Shown here: piece after piece, positions 35,022 to 44,677 of the stretch
Position numbering within the stretch: position 1 is the first letter of the stretch
How the letters are laid out: each line of letters opens with the position of its first letter
NCBI RefSeq assembly: GCF_036030735.1
Contig: NZ_CP107928.1
Coordinates: forward strand, 682,001-746,000
DNA from: Streptomyces sp. NBC_00425
Lineage (GTDB): Bacteria; Actinomycetota; Actinomycetes; Streptomycetales; Streptomycetaceae
Length of the DNA: 64,000 bases
Reading direction: 5' to 3'
The notes under the pieces: generated by a model
Databases searched by the model: none
What the model was told of the DNA's origin: nothing
What the model saw: the letters and a program-made list of their open reading frames with translations, nothing else
Position numbers and translations under genes: made by a program

Positions 35022-36311
35022 ATGACGCTGCACGCCGTCGTCGGCATCAACTGGGGCGACGAGGGGAAGGGCCGGATGATCGACTATCTGGCCCGGGACG
35101 CGGACCTCGTGGTCCGCTATCAGGGCGGCAACAACGCCGGCCACACGGTCGTCAACGAGCTCGGCACCTTCAAGCTCCGACTCGTCCCCTCCGGTATCTT
35201 CCAGCCCGGCACCGTCAACGTGATCGGCCCCGGGACCGCCGTGGATCCCGAGTCGCTGGACGCGGAGCTCACCGAGCTGCGCGAGCGCGACATCGACACC
35301 TCGGGACTGCGGGTCTCCGACCGGGCCACCGTCTGCTTCCCCTTCCACCGCGACCAGGACGCCTGGGAGGAGGACCGGCTCGCCGACCGACCCTTCGGCT
35401 CCACCCGGCGCGGCATCGCCCCTGTCTACGGCGACCGCCACCTCAAGCGGGCCATCGCGATCGGCGAGCTCTTCGACGAGAACCTGCTGCGCGACCGCCT
35501 CGCCCCGGTCGTCGAGTGGAAGAACCTCGCCCATGCCGGCCTCTACCCGGACCGGCCGCCGATCAGCCTCGACGACATGGTCAAGTGGGGCCTGGAGTAC
35601 GGCGAGCGGCTGCGGCCGTATGTGCGGGACGTGGTGCCCGAGCTCGCCAGCGCCGAACAGCGGGGCGCCCGCATCATGTGCGAGGCCCAGCTCGGCGCCT
35701 TGCGCGACGTCCTGTACGGCATCTACCCGTACACCACCTCCGCCAGCACGCTGGCCGGCCACGCCCCCGTCGGCTCGGGCCTGCCCGGCGCCCGGCTCGC
35801 CCACGTCACCGGTGTGATGAAGGCCTTCTCCACCTGCGTCGGCGAGGGCCCGTTCGTCACCGAGGAGCACGGCGACTGGGCGGACGCCCTGCGCCGCGCC
35901 TCCGGCGAGTACGGCGTCAACACCGGCCGCCCGCGCCGCATCGGCCCCTTCGACGCCGTCGCCTCCCGCTACGGCGTCCGCCTCCAGGGCGCCCACGAAC
36001 TCGCCCTGACCAAGTTGGACAGCCTCAGCGGCGTGCCCGAGCTGCGCATCTGCACGTCGTACGAGATCGACGGCCGGCCGACCGGCGACTTCCCGATGAA
36101 CCATCTGCTGGAGCGGGCCCGGCCCGTCTACGAGACCGTGCCCGGCTGGGACGAGGACCTCACCGGCATCCGCGACTTCGACCGGCTCCCGCCGACCGCC
36201 GCGGCCTACGTCCTGCGCGTCGAGGAGCTCGTCGGCGCACCCGTGCGCTACGTCTCCGTCGGCCCCGAGCGCGACCAGCTCATCGACCGCGGCCCGCGGC
36301 CCGGCCGTTGA
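35022..36311 (+). CDS. purA: Adenylosuccinate synthetase (cluster-borne PurA)
   Basis: 429 residues, the usual PurA length. GINWGDEGKG (residues 8-17) is the GTP P-loop with catalytic Asp13, and NNAGHT carries His41 at the same position as in E. coli. STRRGIAPVYGDR, the VTGVMKAFSTCVGEGPFVTEE switch region and ELRICTSYEIDG follow. PurA joins aspartate to a 6-oxopurine nucleotide at GTP cost. Here the natural reading is 6-amination of a 7-deaza-IMP-like nucleotide, with the lyase (PurB) supplied by primary metabolism. Small changes in the P-loop (INWGDEGKGR rather than the usual AQWGDEGKGK) suggest a specialised paralogue. It could instead be a resistant copy protecting against a PurA inhibitor. 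Confidence 0.92.
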   Translation: MTLHAVVGINWGDEGKGRMIDYLARDADLVVRYQGGNNAGHTVVNELGTFKLRLVPSGIFQPGTVNVIGPGTAVDPESLDAELTELRERDIDTSGLRVSDRATVCFPFHRDQDAWEEDRLADRPFGSTRRGIAPVYGDRHLKRAIAIGELFDENLLRDRLAPVVEWKNLAHAGLYPDRPPISLDDMVKWGLEYGERLRPYVRDVVPELASAEQRGARIMCEAQLGALRDVLYGIYPYTTSASTLAGHAPVGSGLPGARLAHVTGVMKAFSTCVGEGPFVTEEHGDWADALRRASGEYGVNTGRPRRIGPFDAVASRYGVRLQGAHELALTKLDSLSGVPELRICTSYEIDGRPTGDFPMNHLLERARPVYETVPGWDEDLTGIRDFDRLPPTAAAYVLRVEELVGAPVRYVSVGPERDQLIDRGPRPGR

Positions 36312-36406
36312 CCGGGCCGGCTCGCCGCACCCCCTCGGAGATCAACGGGCAGTCCTCTCCCCACATCGTCCCGCCCCTTCACGACGAAAGGCTCGACCCA
36401 ACCACC

Positions 36407-37936
36407 ATGTCAGTCGAACACGGGGTAGTGCGGCCGACCGGCGCAGACCACCGCTACGCGGTCGCCGGCATGGGAGCGACCGGTGTCGGCGTCTTCGTCG
36501 CCCTCGTCCGCTCCCTGGTGGCAGGCGGCCGGGCGGCCGGAGCCGAGATCCACATATTCGAGACCAAGGAGCGGCTCGGCGCCGGCGTCGCCTACAGCAC
36601 GCCCCACGACTGCCACCTGCTGAACATGCGCGCCGCCACCATGAGTGTGCACGCCGACGACCCCGACCACTTCGTGCGCTGGCTGGCCGGCCGCGAGGAC
36701 GCGTCGGCATCGGAGGCGGGGGAATACGTGCCGCGCCGGTTGTTCGCCGAGTACCTCCAGGAGTTCTTCGAGGAGGCGCTCGCCGAGGCGCGGCAGCGCG
36801 GCATAAAGGTCGTCACCCACAAGTCCGTGGTCAGCGACTGCCGTGAGGACGAGCGCGGAGTCCATCTCATCGCCGGACTCGACCACTTCGTCTTCGGCCG
36901 GGTCTTTCTGTGCCTGGGCGACCTGCCCTCCACGGAGTACCTGGAGTTCACCAAGCTCCCCACCTACGTCCACTCCATGTGGCAGGGCGCAGGCCTGGAA
37001 GCCATCGGCCCGGACGCCACCGTCGGCATCCTCGGCACCAGCCTCACCGCCGTCGACGCCCTGCTCCAGCTGCGCACCACAGGCCACCGCGGCGCGATCA
37101 CCTGCTTCTCCCGGCGCCGTTCCCTGCCCAAGGTCCAGGGCCCGCGCGTGCGGCACACCCTGCGGCATGTCACCGAGGCCAACCTGCGGCGACTGACCGG
37201 CGACTTCACCCGGCAGCTGGAGTTCACCGAGGTCGCCGAGCTGTTCCGGCGCGAGCTCGAGGACGGTCTCGGGATCGCCATCGACTGGACGCGGGTGCTG
37301 GCCCGCCCAGAGGAAACGTTCACCCACACACTGGCCAAGGACGTCGAGCTCGCCGAGAAGGGGCAGACCCTTTGGTACTCGATCCTCGACGCCACCTCCG
37401 AAATCGTCCCGCTGGTGTGGCGCAGCATGTCACCCGAGGCCCGCGCCTCCTTCATGACCGAGCACCTGTCGATCTGGTCGATGTTCCGCCACTGCATGCC
37501 ACTGGACAACGCCCGCCGACTGCTCGACATGGCCACCGACGGCGCCTTCGTCGTCGCCAGCGACCTCACCTCGGTGTCGTACGACGAGGACGCGCGGGCC
37601 TTCCGCATCGAGGCGGGCGGCGCCGCGCACCACGTCGAGTGGCTCGTCAACGCCACCGGCACCGGCTTCGCCCTCGAATGCTCCGACTCCTCACTCATCC
37701 AGAACCTGCTGATGCGCGGCGACATCACCCCGCATCCGCTCGGCGGCATCGACGTCGACTTCGACACCCTGCGCGTGGTGCGCCGCGACGGCTCGCTCTC
37801 CGCGCGCGCCCACTACATCGGTCCCCTCACCAGAGGCGTGCACTTCTACACCAACTCATTCGAGACGAACCTCGCCAACGCCCACAGCGCCGTGGCGGCG
37901 GCCCTCACCCGTCTCGACAGCCCCGCCGCGGCCTGA
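36407..37936 (+). CDS. FAD/NAD(P)-binding protein (NAD_binding_9 / COG4529-like)
   Basis: 509 residues. YAVAGMGATGVGVFVALV is a glycine-rich dinucleotide-binding start and HIFETKERLGAGVAYSTPHDCHLLNMRAATMSV, in blocks, is the hallmark of the FAD-NAD(P)-binding NAD_binding_9 family. A second nucleotide fold is at GILGTSLTAVDALLQL, and VNATGTG with the C-terminal YIGPLTRGVHFYTNSFETN closes the FAD site. Members are oxidoreductases or hydroxylases of mostly unknown substrate and occur in siderophore and peptide clusters. Next to a formyltransferase it is a candidate N-hydroxylase or amine oxidase, by inference only. The ATG at 36407 has CGAAAGG about 15 bases before. Confidence 0.8.
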   Translation: MSVEHGVVRPTGADHRYAVAGMGATGVGVFVALVRSLVAGGRAAGAEIHIFETKERLGAGVAYSTPHDCHLLNMRAATMSVHADDPDHFVRWLAGREDASASEAGEYVPRRLFAEYLQEFFEEALAEARQRGIKVVTHKSVVSDCREDERGVHLIAGLDHFVFGRVFLCLGDLPSTEYLEFTKLPTYVHSMWQGAGLEAIGPDATVGILGTSLTAVDALLQLRTTGHRGAITCFSRRRSLPKVQGPRVRHTLRHVTEANLRRLTGDFTRQLEFTEVAELFRRELEDGLGIAIDWTRVLARPEETFTHTLAKDVELAEKGQTLWYSILDATSEIVPLVWRSMSPEARASFMTEHLSIWSMFRHCMPLDNARRLLDMATDGAFVVASDLTSVSYDEDARAFRIEAGGAAHHVEWLVNATGTGFALECSDSSLIQNLLMRGDITPHPLGGIDVDFDTLRVVRRDGSLSARAHYIGPLTRGVHFYTNSFETNLANAHSAVAAALTRLDSPAAA

Positions 37937-37971
37937 TCCCGGCCGCCGTACCCACCGTCAGGAGATCCCTC

Positions 37972-38889
37972 ATGCGGGTGGCGTTCCTCGTCGGCAACGA
38001 CCTCACGTCCCATCTGATCGTCGGGCAGGTGCTCGACGACGTCCTGCAAGCCGGCCACACCCCGTACGTCTGCTACACCCACCAGCGGCCCAACCCCAAG
38101 GCCGAGCCCGAGCTGCGCGAACTGTTCACCTACGAGCGCACCCTGCTCAACAGTTGTGTCCACCCGTACCTGGACAGCCTCCCGGCCCCTTTGCACGGCG
38201 CCCTGCTGCCCCCGGCCGGCATCGCCAAGCTGTACCGCGAGCGGGCGGTCGTCCGGGTCGTCGAGGACGTCAACTCACCCGCGTTCATCTCCTACCTGGC
38301 CGCCGAGAACGTGAGCGCCGCGTTCTCCGTGCGCTGCTACCAGAAGTTCCGCGCGCCGCTGATCGACCACTTTCGGCCCGAGCCCGGCGCTCCCGCGCTC
38401 TTCGCCAACCTGCACCCCGGCATCCTGCCTCGCTACCGCGGTGTGCTGACCTTCGCCCGGTCCATGCTGCACGGCGAGCGGGAGGCCGGATTCACCCTGC
38501 ACCGGGTGAACGAGGAGTGGGACGCGGGCGGCGTCATAGCTGTGTCCAGCGCGCCGCTCGACTACGGAATCTCGGTGCTGGAGAACATGACCGCCCAGCG
38601 CGGACAGGCCGCCGCGCTGTTGCTCGACGCGATCGCCTCGGCCGCCGCTGACGGCAACTGGACCGACCGGCCGCAGGACCCCGACGAGGTCGGCTACTAC
38701 TCGCACCTGTCCCGGGCCGACCTCGACGAACTGCACCGCAAGGGCATCGAGCTCTTCCGGCCGCGCGCCGTCATCGACCTGCTCACCAGCGCCTACACCC
38801 CGCCCGGCTCCCCGCAGCGCCTGGAACTCGGCGGCATTCTCGCCGGGATCACCAGCCGCCGCCCGGAGTTGGCCGGCGTGCCCGCCTGA
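37972..38889 (+). CDS. Formyltransferase-family enzyme (Fmt-like catalytic fold)
   Basis: 305 residues. The formyl-transfer triad is intact: Asn146 and His148 in NLHPGILPRYRG and Asp184 in EEWDAGGVIA. The spacing equals that of E. coli Met-tRNA formyltransferase (N106, H108, D144). The N-terminal strand MRVAFLVGNDLTSH replaces the usual Rossmann start, and the tRNA-binding C-domain is absent; instead there is about 100 residues of helical C-terminus. It probably uses N10-formyl-tetrahydrofolate to formylate an amine on a pathway intermediate, free or carrier-bound. GGAGA precedes the ATG, 35 bases after the FAD gene. Confidence 0.87.
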   Translation: MRVAFLVGNDLTSHLIVGQVLDDVLQAGHTPYVCYTHQRPNPKAEPELRELFTYERTLLNSCVHPYLDSLPAPLHGALLPPAGIAKLYRERAVVRVVEDVNSPAFISYLAAENVSAAFSVRCYQKFRAPLIDHFRPEPGAPALFANLHPGILPRYRGVLTFARSMLHGEREAGFTLHRVNEEWDAGGVIAVSSAPLDYGISVLENMTAQRGQAAALLLDAIASAAADGNWTDRPQDPDEVGYYSHLSRADLDELHRKGIELFRPRAVIDLLTSAYTPPGSPQRLELGGILAGITSRRPELAGVPA

Positions 38890-38937
38890 ACCCCGACCCC
38901 GCCCAACCCCTCACCCACTGCTACGAAGGGACGCCCC

Positions 38938-40017
38938 ATGGCGCTGGACCGCGAAGAGATCATGCAGATCGTCAGCGAGATCTGGGAGGACCTCCTCGAC
39001 ACCGACGTCGAAGAGGACGACGACTTCTTCGACCTCGGCGGCTACTCGCTGCTGATCGTCAACGTCGTCACCGAGGCCCGCAAGCGCGGCCTGGAGATGT
39101 CGGCCAACGACATCTACACGCACAAGACCCCGGCCGCCCTCGCCGACGCCCTGAGCGCACCGGCCGCGGGCGCCCCGGCGGACGGCCCCGCCGACCCCGA
39201 CTTCAGCACCGTCTGGGAGACCGGCCTGAGCCCGCTGCGTACCGAGCCGTCGCCGACGCTCGTGCCACTGGTCGCCGAGGGCACCGGCACGCCCGTCTTC
39301 TGCTTCCACTGGGGCACCGGCAACGTGCGCTTCCTGGCGGACCTGGTCGACTCCTTCCGCGGTGAACGGCCCGCGTACGGCCTGGAGATGGTCGGCATGT
39401 GGAGCCGGGAGCGGCCCGCGCTGTCCCTGGTGGAGATGGCCTCGCGCTACCTGCGGGACATCCGCGCGGTCCAGCCCGAGGGCCCGTACCTGTTCGTCGG
39501 ACCGTGCGCCGGCGGCCGCATCGCCTACGAGATCGCCCGGCAGCTGGAGGAGAGCGGCGAGCAGGTCGCCGTACTCGCCGTCGTCAACACCATGCCGCCC
39601 GGCAGCACCGAACTCGACGCCGCCTGGGGCCTTCGCGAGCTGTACGACTTCCGCCTCGCCTCGCTGCGCGAGCGCTTCGAGGTGCCCGACCTGCTCACCG
39701 ACCAGGAGCGGCTGATGCGCGGCATGGTCGACATCGCCTGGCTGGACGAGAACGTCGACCCGGCCGACCTGCACTGGCGGCAGGCGGTGTGGGCGGCCGG
39801 CATCTTCGCCCAGGAGCACTACGAGCCCCGTCCCTACGGCGGTGAGGTCACCGTCTTCCAGCTGGCCGAGCACGCCGACCGCCCCGAGGCCGACTGGGGT
39901 CGGGTGGCCGCCACCACCGAGACCCACACCTTCGAGTCGGCGGGCACGCTGCCGCTGCTGCGCGACGCCGGCTTCGCCCAGGTCCTCGCCAAGAAGCTCG
40001 CGTCGTACGCGGGCTGA
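38938..40017 (+). CDS. NRPS peptidyl carrier protein-thioesterase didomain with cysteine nucleophile
   Basis: 359 residues. Residues 1-80 are a carrier domain; Ser37 in DLGGYSLL is the phosphopantetheine site. Residues about 115-355 form a thioesterase. The nucleophile elbow is GPCAGG with Cys190 where most family members have Ser, and an acidic residue and TETHTF with His follow. Cys-type TEs are known among release domains and often favour aminolysis or condensation over hydrolysis. There is no adenylation domain in this protein, so the carrier must be loaded in trans, probably by the free-standing A protein at 44678-46261. It is the only TE fused to a carrier in the window and so the likely release point. 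Confidence 0.87.
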   Translation: MALDREEIMQIVSEIWEDLLDTDVEEDDDFFDLGGYSLLIVNVVTEARKRGLEMSANDIYTHKTPAALADALSAPAAGAPADGPADPDFSTVWETGLSPLRTEPSPTLVPLVAEGTGTPVFCFHWGTGNVRFLADLVDSFRGERPAYGLEMVGMWSRERPALSLVEMASRYLRDIRAVQPEGPYLFVGPCAGGRIAYEIARQLEESGEQVAVLAVVNTMPPGSTELDAAWGLRELYDFRLASLRERFEVPDLLTDQERLMRGMVDIAWLDENVDPADLHWRQAVWAAGIFAQEHYEPRPYGGEVTVFQLAEHADRPEADWGRVAATTETHTFESAGTLPLLRDAGFAQVLAKKLASYAG

Positions 40018-40063
40018 GACCGCTCTCGTACGCCCAACTCCCGTATCCCGAGGTGAATTGACA

Positions 40064-41416
40064 GTGGCAGGCAACAGGGCCGCCACGGTGGTCCGCAGCT
40101 GGGCCGCCGACATGGTGCCGGCGCCCGGACCGGCCCGTGGGCTTGCGGTGCTGACCGTGGTGCAGTCGGTCGGCTTCGGCCTCTTCCTCAGCTCCAGCGC
40201 CATCTTCTTCCGTACGTCCGTCGGCCTGACCGCCGGGCAGGTGGGGCTCGGGCTCTCCATCGCGGGTCTGGCCGGACTGCTGTTCACGGTTCCGATCGGC
40301 AAGCTCGCCGACCGGCTCGGCGCGCGGCGTCCGCTGCTCGCCGTCTACGCGGCGCTGGCCGCGCTGTTCACCGCGTACAGCGCGGTCGGCGGCTTCGCCG
40401 GGTTCGTCACGCTGGCCTGCGCGATCTCGGTGTGCGAGACCGCCTCCCATCCGCTGCGCATGACCCTCACCCATGAGGTGTTCGAAACCGACGCCCGGGT
40501 GAAGGTCAGCGCCCAGATGCGGTCGCTGTTCAACCTCGGCTTTCTGCTGGGCGCGGCGGTTGCGGGCGGCGCGCTCTCGGTCGGCGGGCGGTCCGCGTTC
40601 CTCGCGGTGATCCTGCTGACGGCGGCCGCCCACGCGTGCTGCGCCGTGCTGACGGCGAGACTGCCGGGGCGGGACGGTGCGGCCGCCGCGAAGGAAGCCG
40701 CGGATTCCGAAGGGGAGACCGCCGGAGACGAGACCGCTGAGGACGAGGACGCCGTCAAGGCACTCGACGGGTCCAAGCGGCCGCGGTCCGGGCTGCGGGA
40801 CGTCCGATTCGTGGCCTTGTCGCTGCTGTGCGGCGTACTGGAGCTGTACCAGCCGATCCTCACGGTGGCGCTGCCGCTGTGGATCATCGGCCGTACGCAT
40901 GCCCCGGGAGCGGTCAACTCCGTGCTGCTGATGGTGGACACGGTCCTGGTCATCGCGTTCCAGGTCGCCGCGAGCCGCGGGGCGGAGACCGCTCCCGGAG
41001 CCGCCCGGCTGCTGCGCCGCTCCGGAGTCCTGCTCGCCGTCTGCTGCCTGCTCTTCGCGCTGACGCAGGACGCCGACGCGTGGGTCGCCGTACCGCTGCT
41101 GCTGATCGGCACCGCGGTGCTGGTCCTGGGTGAACTCGGCCAGGCGGCCGGCTCCTGGGGACTCTCCCTGCACCTGCCGCCACCGGGCCGACAGGGCGAG
41201 TACCAGGGCGTGTTCGCCCTGGGCCGCGGCTTCCAGCAGACGGTGGGCCCGTACCTGGTCACGGCCCTGGCCGTACACCAGGGCCGCCTTGGCTGGGTCG
41301 TCCTGGCCGCGCTCCTGCTGGTGGCGGGCCTGGCCTGCCCGCCGCTGACCCGGGCGGCGGAGAAGACCCGCGAGCCCGCCAAGGACCACGACCCCGAGCC
41401 GGCGCCGAGCCACTGA
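40064..41416 (+). CDS. MFS transporter, probable product exporter
   Basis: 450 residues, about 12 membrane helices split by a long acidic cytoplasmic loop (around residues 205-245: AAAAKEAADSEGETAGDETAEDED in blocks). The TM2-TM3 loop GKLADRLGARRPLL is the MFS motif A. The GTG at 40064 is chosen for the GAGGTG 8 bases upstream. It lies inside the biosynthetic operon between the PCP-TE and the A-T-C NRPS, which suggests export of the peptide product or self-resistance. A second MFS gene (52912) accompanies the deazapurine genes. Confidence 0.83.
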   Translation: MAGNRAATVVRSWAADMVPAPGPARGLAVLTVVQSVGFGLFLSSSAIFFRTSVGLTAGQVGLGLSIAGLAGLLFTVPIGKLADRLGARRPLLAVYAALAALFTAYSAVGGFAGFVTLACAISVCETASHPLRMTLTHEVFETDARVKVSAQMRSLFNLGFLLGAAVAGGALSVGGRSAFLAVILLTAAAHACCAVLTARLPGRDGAAAAKEAADSEGETAGDETAEDEDAVKALDGSKRPRSGLRDVRFVALSLLCGVLELYQPILTVALPLWIIGRTHAPGAVNSVLLMVDTVLVIAFQVAASRGAETAPGAARLLRRSGVLLAVCCLLFALTQDADAWVAVPLLLIGTAVLVLGELGQAAGSWGLSLHLPPPGRQGEYQGVFALGRGFQQTVGPYLVTALAVHQGRLGWVVLAALLLVAGLACPPLTRAAEKTREPAKDHDPEPAPSH

Positions 41417-41461
41417 CCCTCAGCCCCACCCGGCCGCCCCAACCCCCAAGTGTGAGGACGT

Positions 41462-44400
41462 ATGCAACCCGACCCGCGCTGGAACCGCACCGCCCGCCCC
41501 TATCCGCGGGGCGAGTCCGTGCACGGCATCACGTCCGCGATCGCGGCCGCCACCCCCGACGCGGTGTGTCTCGTCGAGGGCGAGCGGAGCATCACCTACG
41601 GCCTTCTGGACCGTGCCTCCGCGGCGTACGCGGTCCGGCTCGCGGCCCTCGGGGTACGCCACGGCGACCTCGTGCCGGTACGGCTGCCGCGCGGCGCGGA
41701 GCTGGTCGCCACCGTGCTCGCCGTGCTCAAGCTCGGCGCCGCCTATGCCCTGGTCGACGGCGCCTGGCCGGCCTCCCGCGTCCAGGACGTGCTCGAACAG
41801 ACCGACGCGCGGGTGCTGGTGGACGCGGTGGACGGGGGCGCCGTGCCGGGCGAGGGGGTCATGCGCTGGACGCCTCCGGCGGGTGGGCTCACCGCTGTCG
41901 ACGGAGAGGCTGCCGGGTTCCGGGCCGTCGCCGTCACCGGCGACGATCCCTGCTGCGTGTTCTTCACCTCCGGTACCACCGGCCGGCCCAAGGGCGTCCT
42001 CACCCCGCACCGGGCGACCGTACGGCTGTTCCGCCCCGACGGCTTCGCCCGGTTCACCGCGGACACCGCGGTGCCGCAGGCCGCTCCCGTGCCGTGGGAC
42101 GGCTACTCGCTGGAGCTGTGGTCGGTGCTCCTCAACGGCGGCACCTCCGTCGTCGTACCGGAGCCCTACCTCTCGCCCGGCGCCCTGCGCGCGGGCGTGG
42201 CGCGGCACGGCGTCGACACGGTCTGGCTGACCGCGAGCCTCTTCAACATGATGGTCGACGAGGACCCGGACGCGTTCACGGGGGTACGCCAGGTCATGAC
42301 CGGCGGCGAGCGCCTCTCCGTACCGCACGTTCGCCGCTTCCTCGACCGTCACCCCGGCATCGCCCTGATCAACGGCTACGGCCCGGTGGAGAGCACCGTC
42401 TTCGCGACCACGCACCGGATCCGGCCCGAGGACTGCGGGCGGCCGGGCGGCATCCCGATCGGCCGGCCCGTTCCCGACACCCAGGTGCACGTCCTCGACG
42501 GCGACCGCGTCTGCGCCGTCGGCGAGATCGGTGAACTGTGCATCGCCGGTCACGGACTCGCGCTGCGCTACCTCGGCCGCCCCGAGCTGACCGCCGAGAA
42601 GTTCACCGAGGTCACCATCGAGGGCGCCCCCGTGCGCGTCTACCGCACCGGCGACCTCGCCGCCTGGGACGAGGACGGTCTGCTGCGTTACCTCGGCCGT
42701 GCCGACCGGCAGGTCAAGATCCGCGGGCACCGGGTCGAACCGGCCGAGGTGGAGCGGCAGATCGAGGCCCTGCTGCCCGCCGTGCGCCGCGCCACCGTGC
42801 TCGCCCTGCGCGACGAGGCGGGCGCCTGCCGCGGCCTGGCCGCCTTCTGCCTCCCGGCGCGGCCCGGTGACCCGCTCGACGGGGCGCTGGAGACCGTACG
42901 CGCGGCCCTGGTCTCCTATCACCGCCCCGACCACCTGCTGAGCGTCGACGACCTACCGCTGACCGCCAACGCCAAACTCGACGAACGCGCCCTGCTGGAC
43001 CTGCTGCCGGGCGAGGAGACCCCGACCGCATCCGCCGTCACCGCATCCGCTCCGGCGGTCGAACCGTCGTCCCCACCGACGAGCGGCGACCCGCACCTCG
43101 ACCTCGTCACCGCCGTCTTCGCCGACGTCCTCGGCCGGACCTCCGTGCCCGTCGACGCCGAGTTCACCGCGCTCGGCGGCACCTCGCTGGGCGCCGGACG
43201 GGTGTGCGCCCGGCTGAGCGCGCGGCTCGGCCGCCCCGTACCGCTGGCCGCGCTCTTCGAATACCCCACGGCCGCCGCCCTCGGCGCCCGGCTGGCAGAA
43301 CTGACCGGGGAGGAAGACGCGCCGACCGCCGACCGGGCACCGGACGAGGTGCCGCTCACGTCCGTGCAGTCGGGGTTCCTGATCCGCCACCTGCTGGAGC
43401 CGGACGATCGCTCCGGCCACTGCCTAGCGGCCTGGACGATCGAAGGCGACCTGGACCGTACGGCGCTCACCGCCGCCCTGGCCGACGTGCACGCCCGGCA
43501 CCACGCGCTGCGCTCCGCGTACCGCACCCACAAGGCCCGCGCCTTCGCCGTCCCCGCGGACCAACCGCCGCCGCGGCCCGCCGAGCTGCCGCTCGCGGCC
43601 TCGGCCGAGGCCGCCCTCACCGCCGTACGGGAAGCACTCGCGGCCCCCCTCGACCCGGCGGAGTCCGTCGTGTGGCGGGCGGTGCTCGCACCGGTCGCCA
43701 GCACCCGGACCACCGTCCTCGGTTACGCCGTGCACCACATCGCCTTCGACGGCTGGTCCGAGTCCGTGCTCGCCGCCGACCTGGCCACCGCGTACAACGC
43801 CCGCCTGGACCGGTCCGTCCCCGCCTGGACGCCGGCCCCGACGGCCGCGCAGGTGTGGGCGGTGCGCACCCGCCATGAGCGGGCCGCCGACGCGGCCGCG
43901 CAGCGGGAGCGGCTGACGGCCGCGCTCACCGGCGTCCCGGAACTGCGGCTGCCCGTGCCCCGGGCCCCCGCCGGACCCGAAGTCCTGCGTACTGAGGTCG
44001 CGTTGACGGCCACCGAGGCCGCCGGTGTCGACAGGTTGGCGTCGGACGCCGGGCTCACCCGGTTCGCGGTGCTGCTCTCGCTGTACGGTCGGGCGCTCGC
44101 CGATCTGACCGGGCAGGACGACTTCGGCGTCGGCGTGCCTGTCGCACAGCGTGTGGACCCGCTGCTGGAGAGCGCCGTCGGCTGCCACATCGGCATGGTG
44201 TGCGTACGGCTGCGGGGCGCGGCCCTCGGCGACGGCGGTGGCGCGGCGCGTGCCGCCGCGGCCGGGCGGCTGGTGCGGGAGGCCTTCGCCTGCCAGGACA
44301 TCGGCTTCACCGAGGCCGTCCGTCTGGTCAACCCGCCCCGCAGTAACCGCAGTCCGCTCTTCCAGACGGTGTTCGCGCTCCAGGACAACAGCACCGCCGA

Positions 44401-44599
44401 ACTACCCCTGACGGGCCTCACCACCGCCTTCCACCGGCTGCCCTACCTGGGCATCCCCGCCGAGATCCAGACCGAGGTCTGGCCCCGGGCCGACGGCGGA
44501 CTACGCCTGGTCGTCAACTCCCGTGCCGACGCGCTGGATCCGACCGCGGCGAACGCCCTGGTGAAGACCTTCGCGGACCTCGTCCGCACCACCGCCTGA
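41462..44599 (+). CDS. NRPS, A-T-C, valine-like specificity code
   Basis: 1045 residues. Adenylation domain (1-520): FFTSGTTGRPKGV, NGYGPVESTVF, YRTGDLAAW and a final NAKLDERAL with the invariant Lys. Specificity positions read by alignment to GrsA give DGLWMGGVFK, close to published valine codes (DAFWIGGTFK-like). Carrier: Ser575 in LGGTSLGA. Condensation domain (about 635-1045): HHIAFDG motif at 758-764, complete. The A-first order means it starts a chain or receives nothing upstream; its C domain would join its aminoacyl group to an acceptor on another carrier, such as the PCP-TE protein. Starts 45 bases after the MFS gene with GTGAGGAC. Confidence 0.9.
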   Translation: MQPDPRWNRTARPYPRGESVHGITSAIAAATPDAVCLVEGERSITYGLLDRASAAYAVRLAALGVRHGDLVPVRLPRGAELVATVLAVLKLGAAYALVDGAWPASRVQDVLEQTDARVLVDAVDGGAVPGEGVMRWTPPAGGLTAVDGEAAGFRAVAVTGDDPCCVFFTSGTTGRPKGVLTPHRATVRLFRPDGFARFTADTAVPQAAPVPWDGYSLELWSVLLNGGTSVVVPEPYLSPGALRAGVARHGVDTVWLTASLFNMMVDEDPDAFTGVRQVMTGGERLSVPHVRRFLDRHPGIALINGYGPVESTVFATTHRIRPEDCGRPGGIPIGRPVPDTQVHVLDGDRVCAVGEIGELCIAGHGLALRYLGRPELTAEKFTEVTIEGAPVRVYRTGDLAAWDEDGLLRYLGRADRQVKIRGHRVEPAEVERQIEALLPAVRRATVLALRDEAGACRGLAAFCLPARPGDPLDGALETVRAALVSYHRPDHLLSVDDLPLTANAKLDERALLDLLPGEETPTASAVTASAPAVEPSSPPTSGDPHLDLVTAVFADVLGRTSVPVDAEFTALGGTSLGAGRVCARLSARLGRPVPLAALFEYPTAAALGARLAELTGEEDAPTADRAPDEVPLTSVQSGFLIRHLLEPDDRSGHCLAAWTIEGDLDRTALTAALADVHARHHALRSAYRTHKARAFAVPADQPPPRPAELPLAASAEAALTAVREALAAPLDPAESVVWRAVLAPVASTRTTVLGYAVHHIAFDGWSESVLAADLATAYNARLDRSVPAWTPAPTAAQVWAVRTRHERAADAAAQRERLTAALTGVPELRLPVPRAPAGPEVLRTEVALTATEAAGVDRLASDAGLTRFAVLLSLYGRALADLTGQDDFGVGVPVAQRVDPLLESAVGCHIGMVCVRLRGAALGDGGGAARAAAAGRLVREAFACQDIGFTEAVRLVNPPRSNRSPLFQTVFALQDNSTAELPLTGLTTAFHRLPYLGIPAEIQTEVWPRADGGLRLVVNSRADALDPTAANALVKTFADLVRTTA

Positions 44600-44677
44600 T
44601 CCCTGCCCGACGGGCTCGCAGCAGTCCGCATGATTCCGGCATTTCGACGTTCCGACCCGAAGGGAACGACACCCCAC

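Noticed and set aside
35022..36311. PurA as the ordinary housekeeping gene
   Set aside because: It sits inside the biosynthetic operon, 11 kb from a set of deazapurine genes, with a divergent P-loop flank; a dedicated paralogue is more likely, though a genome check is needed.
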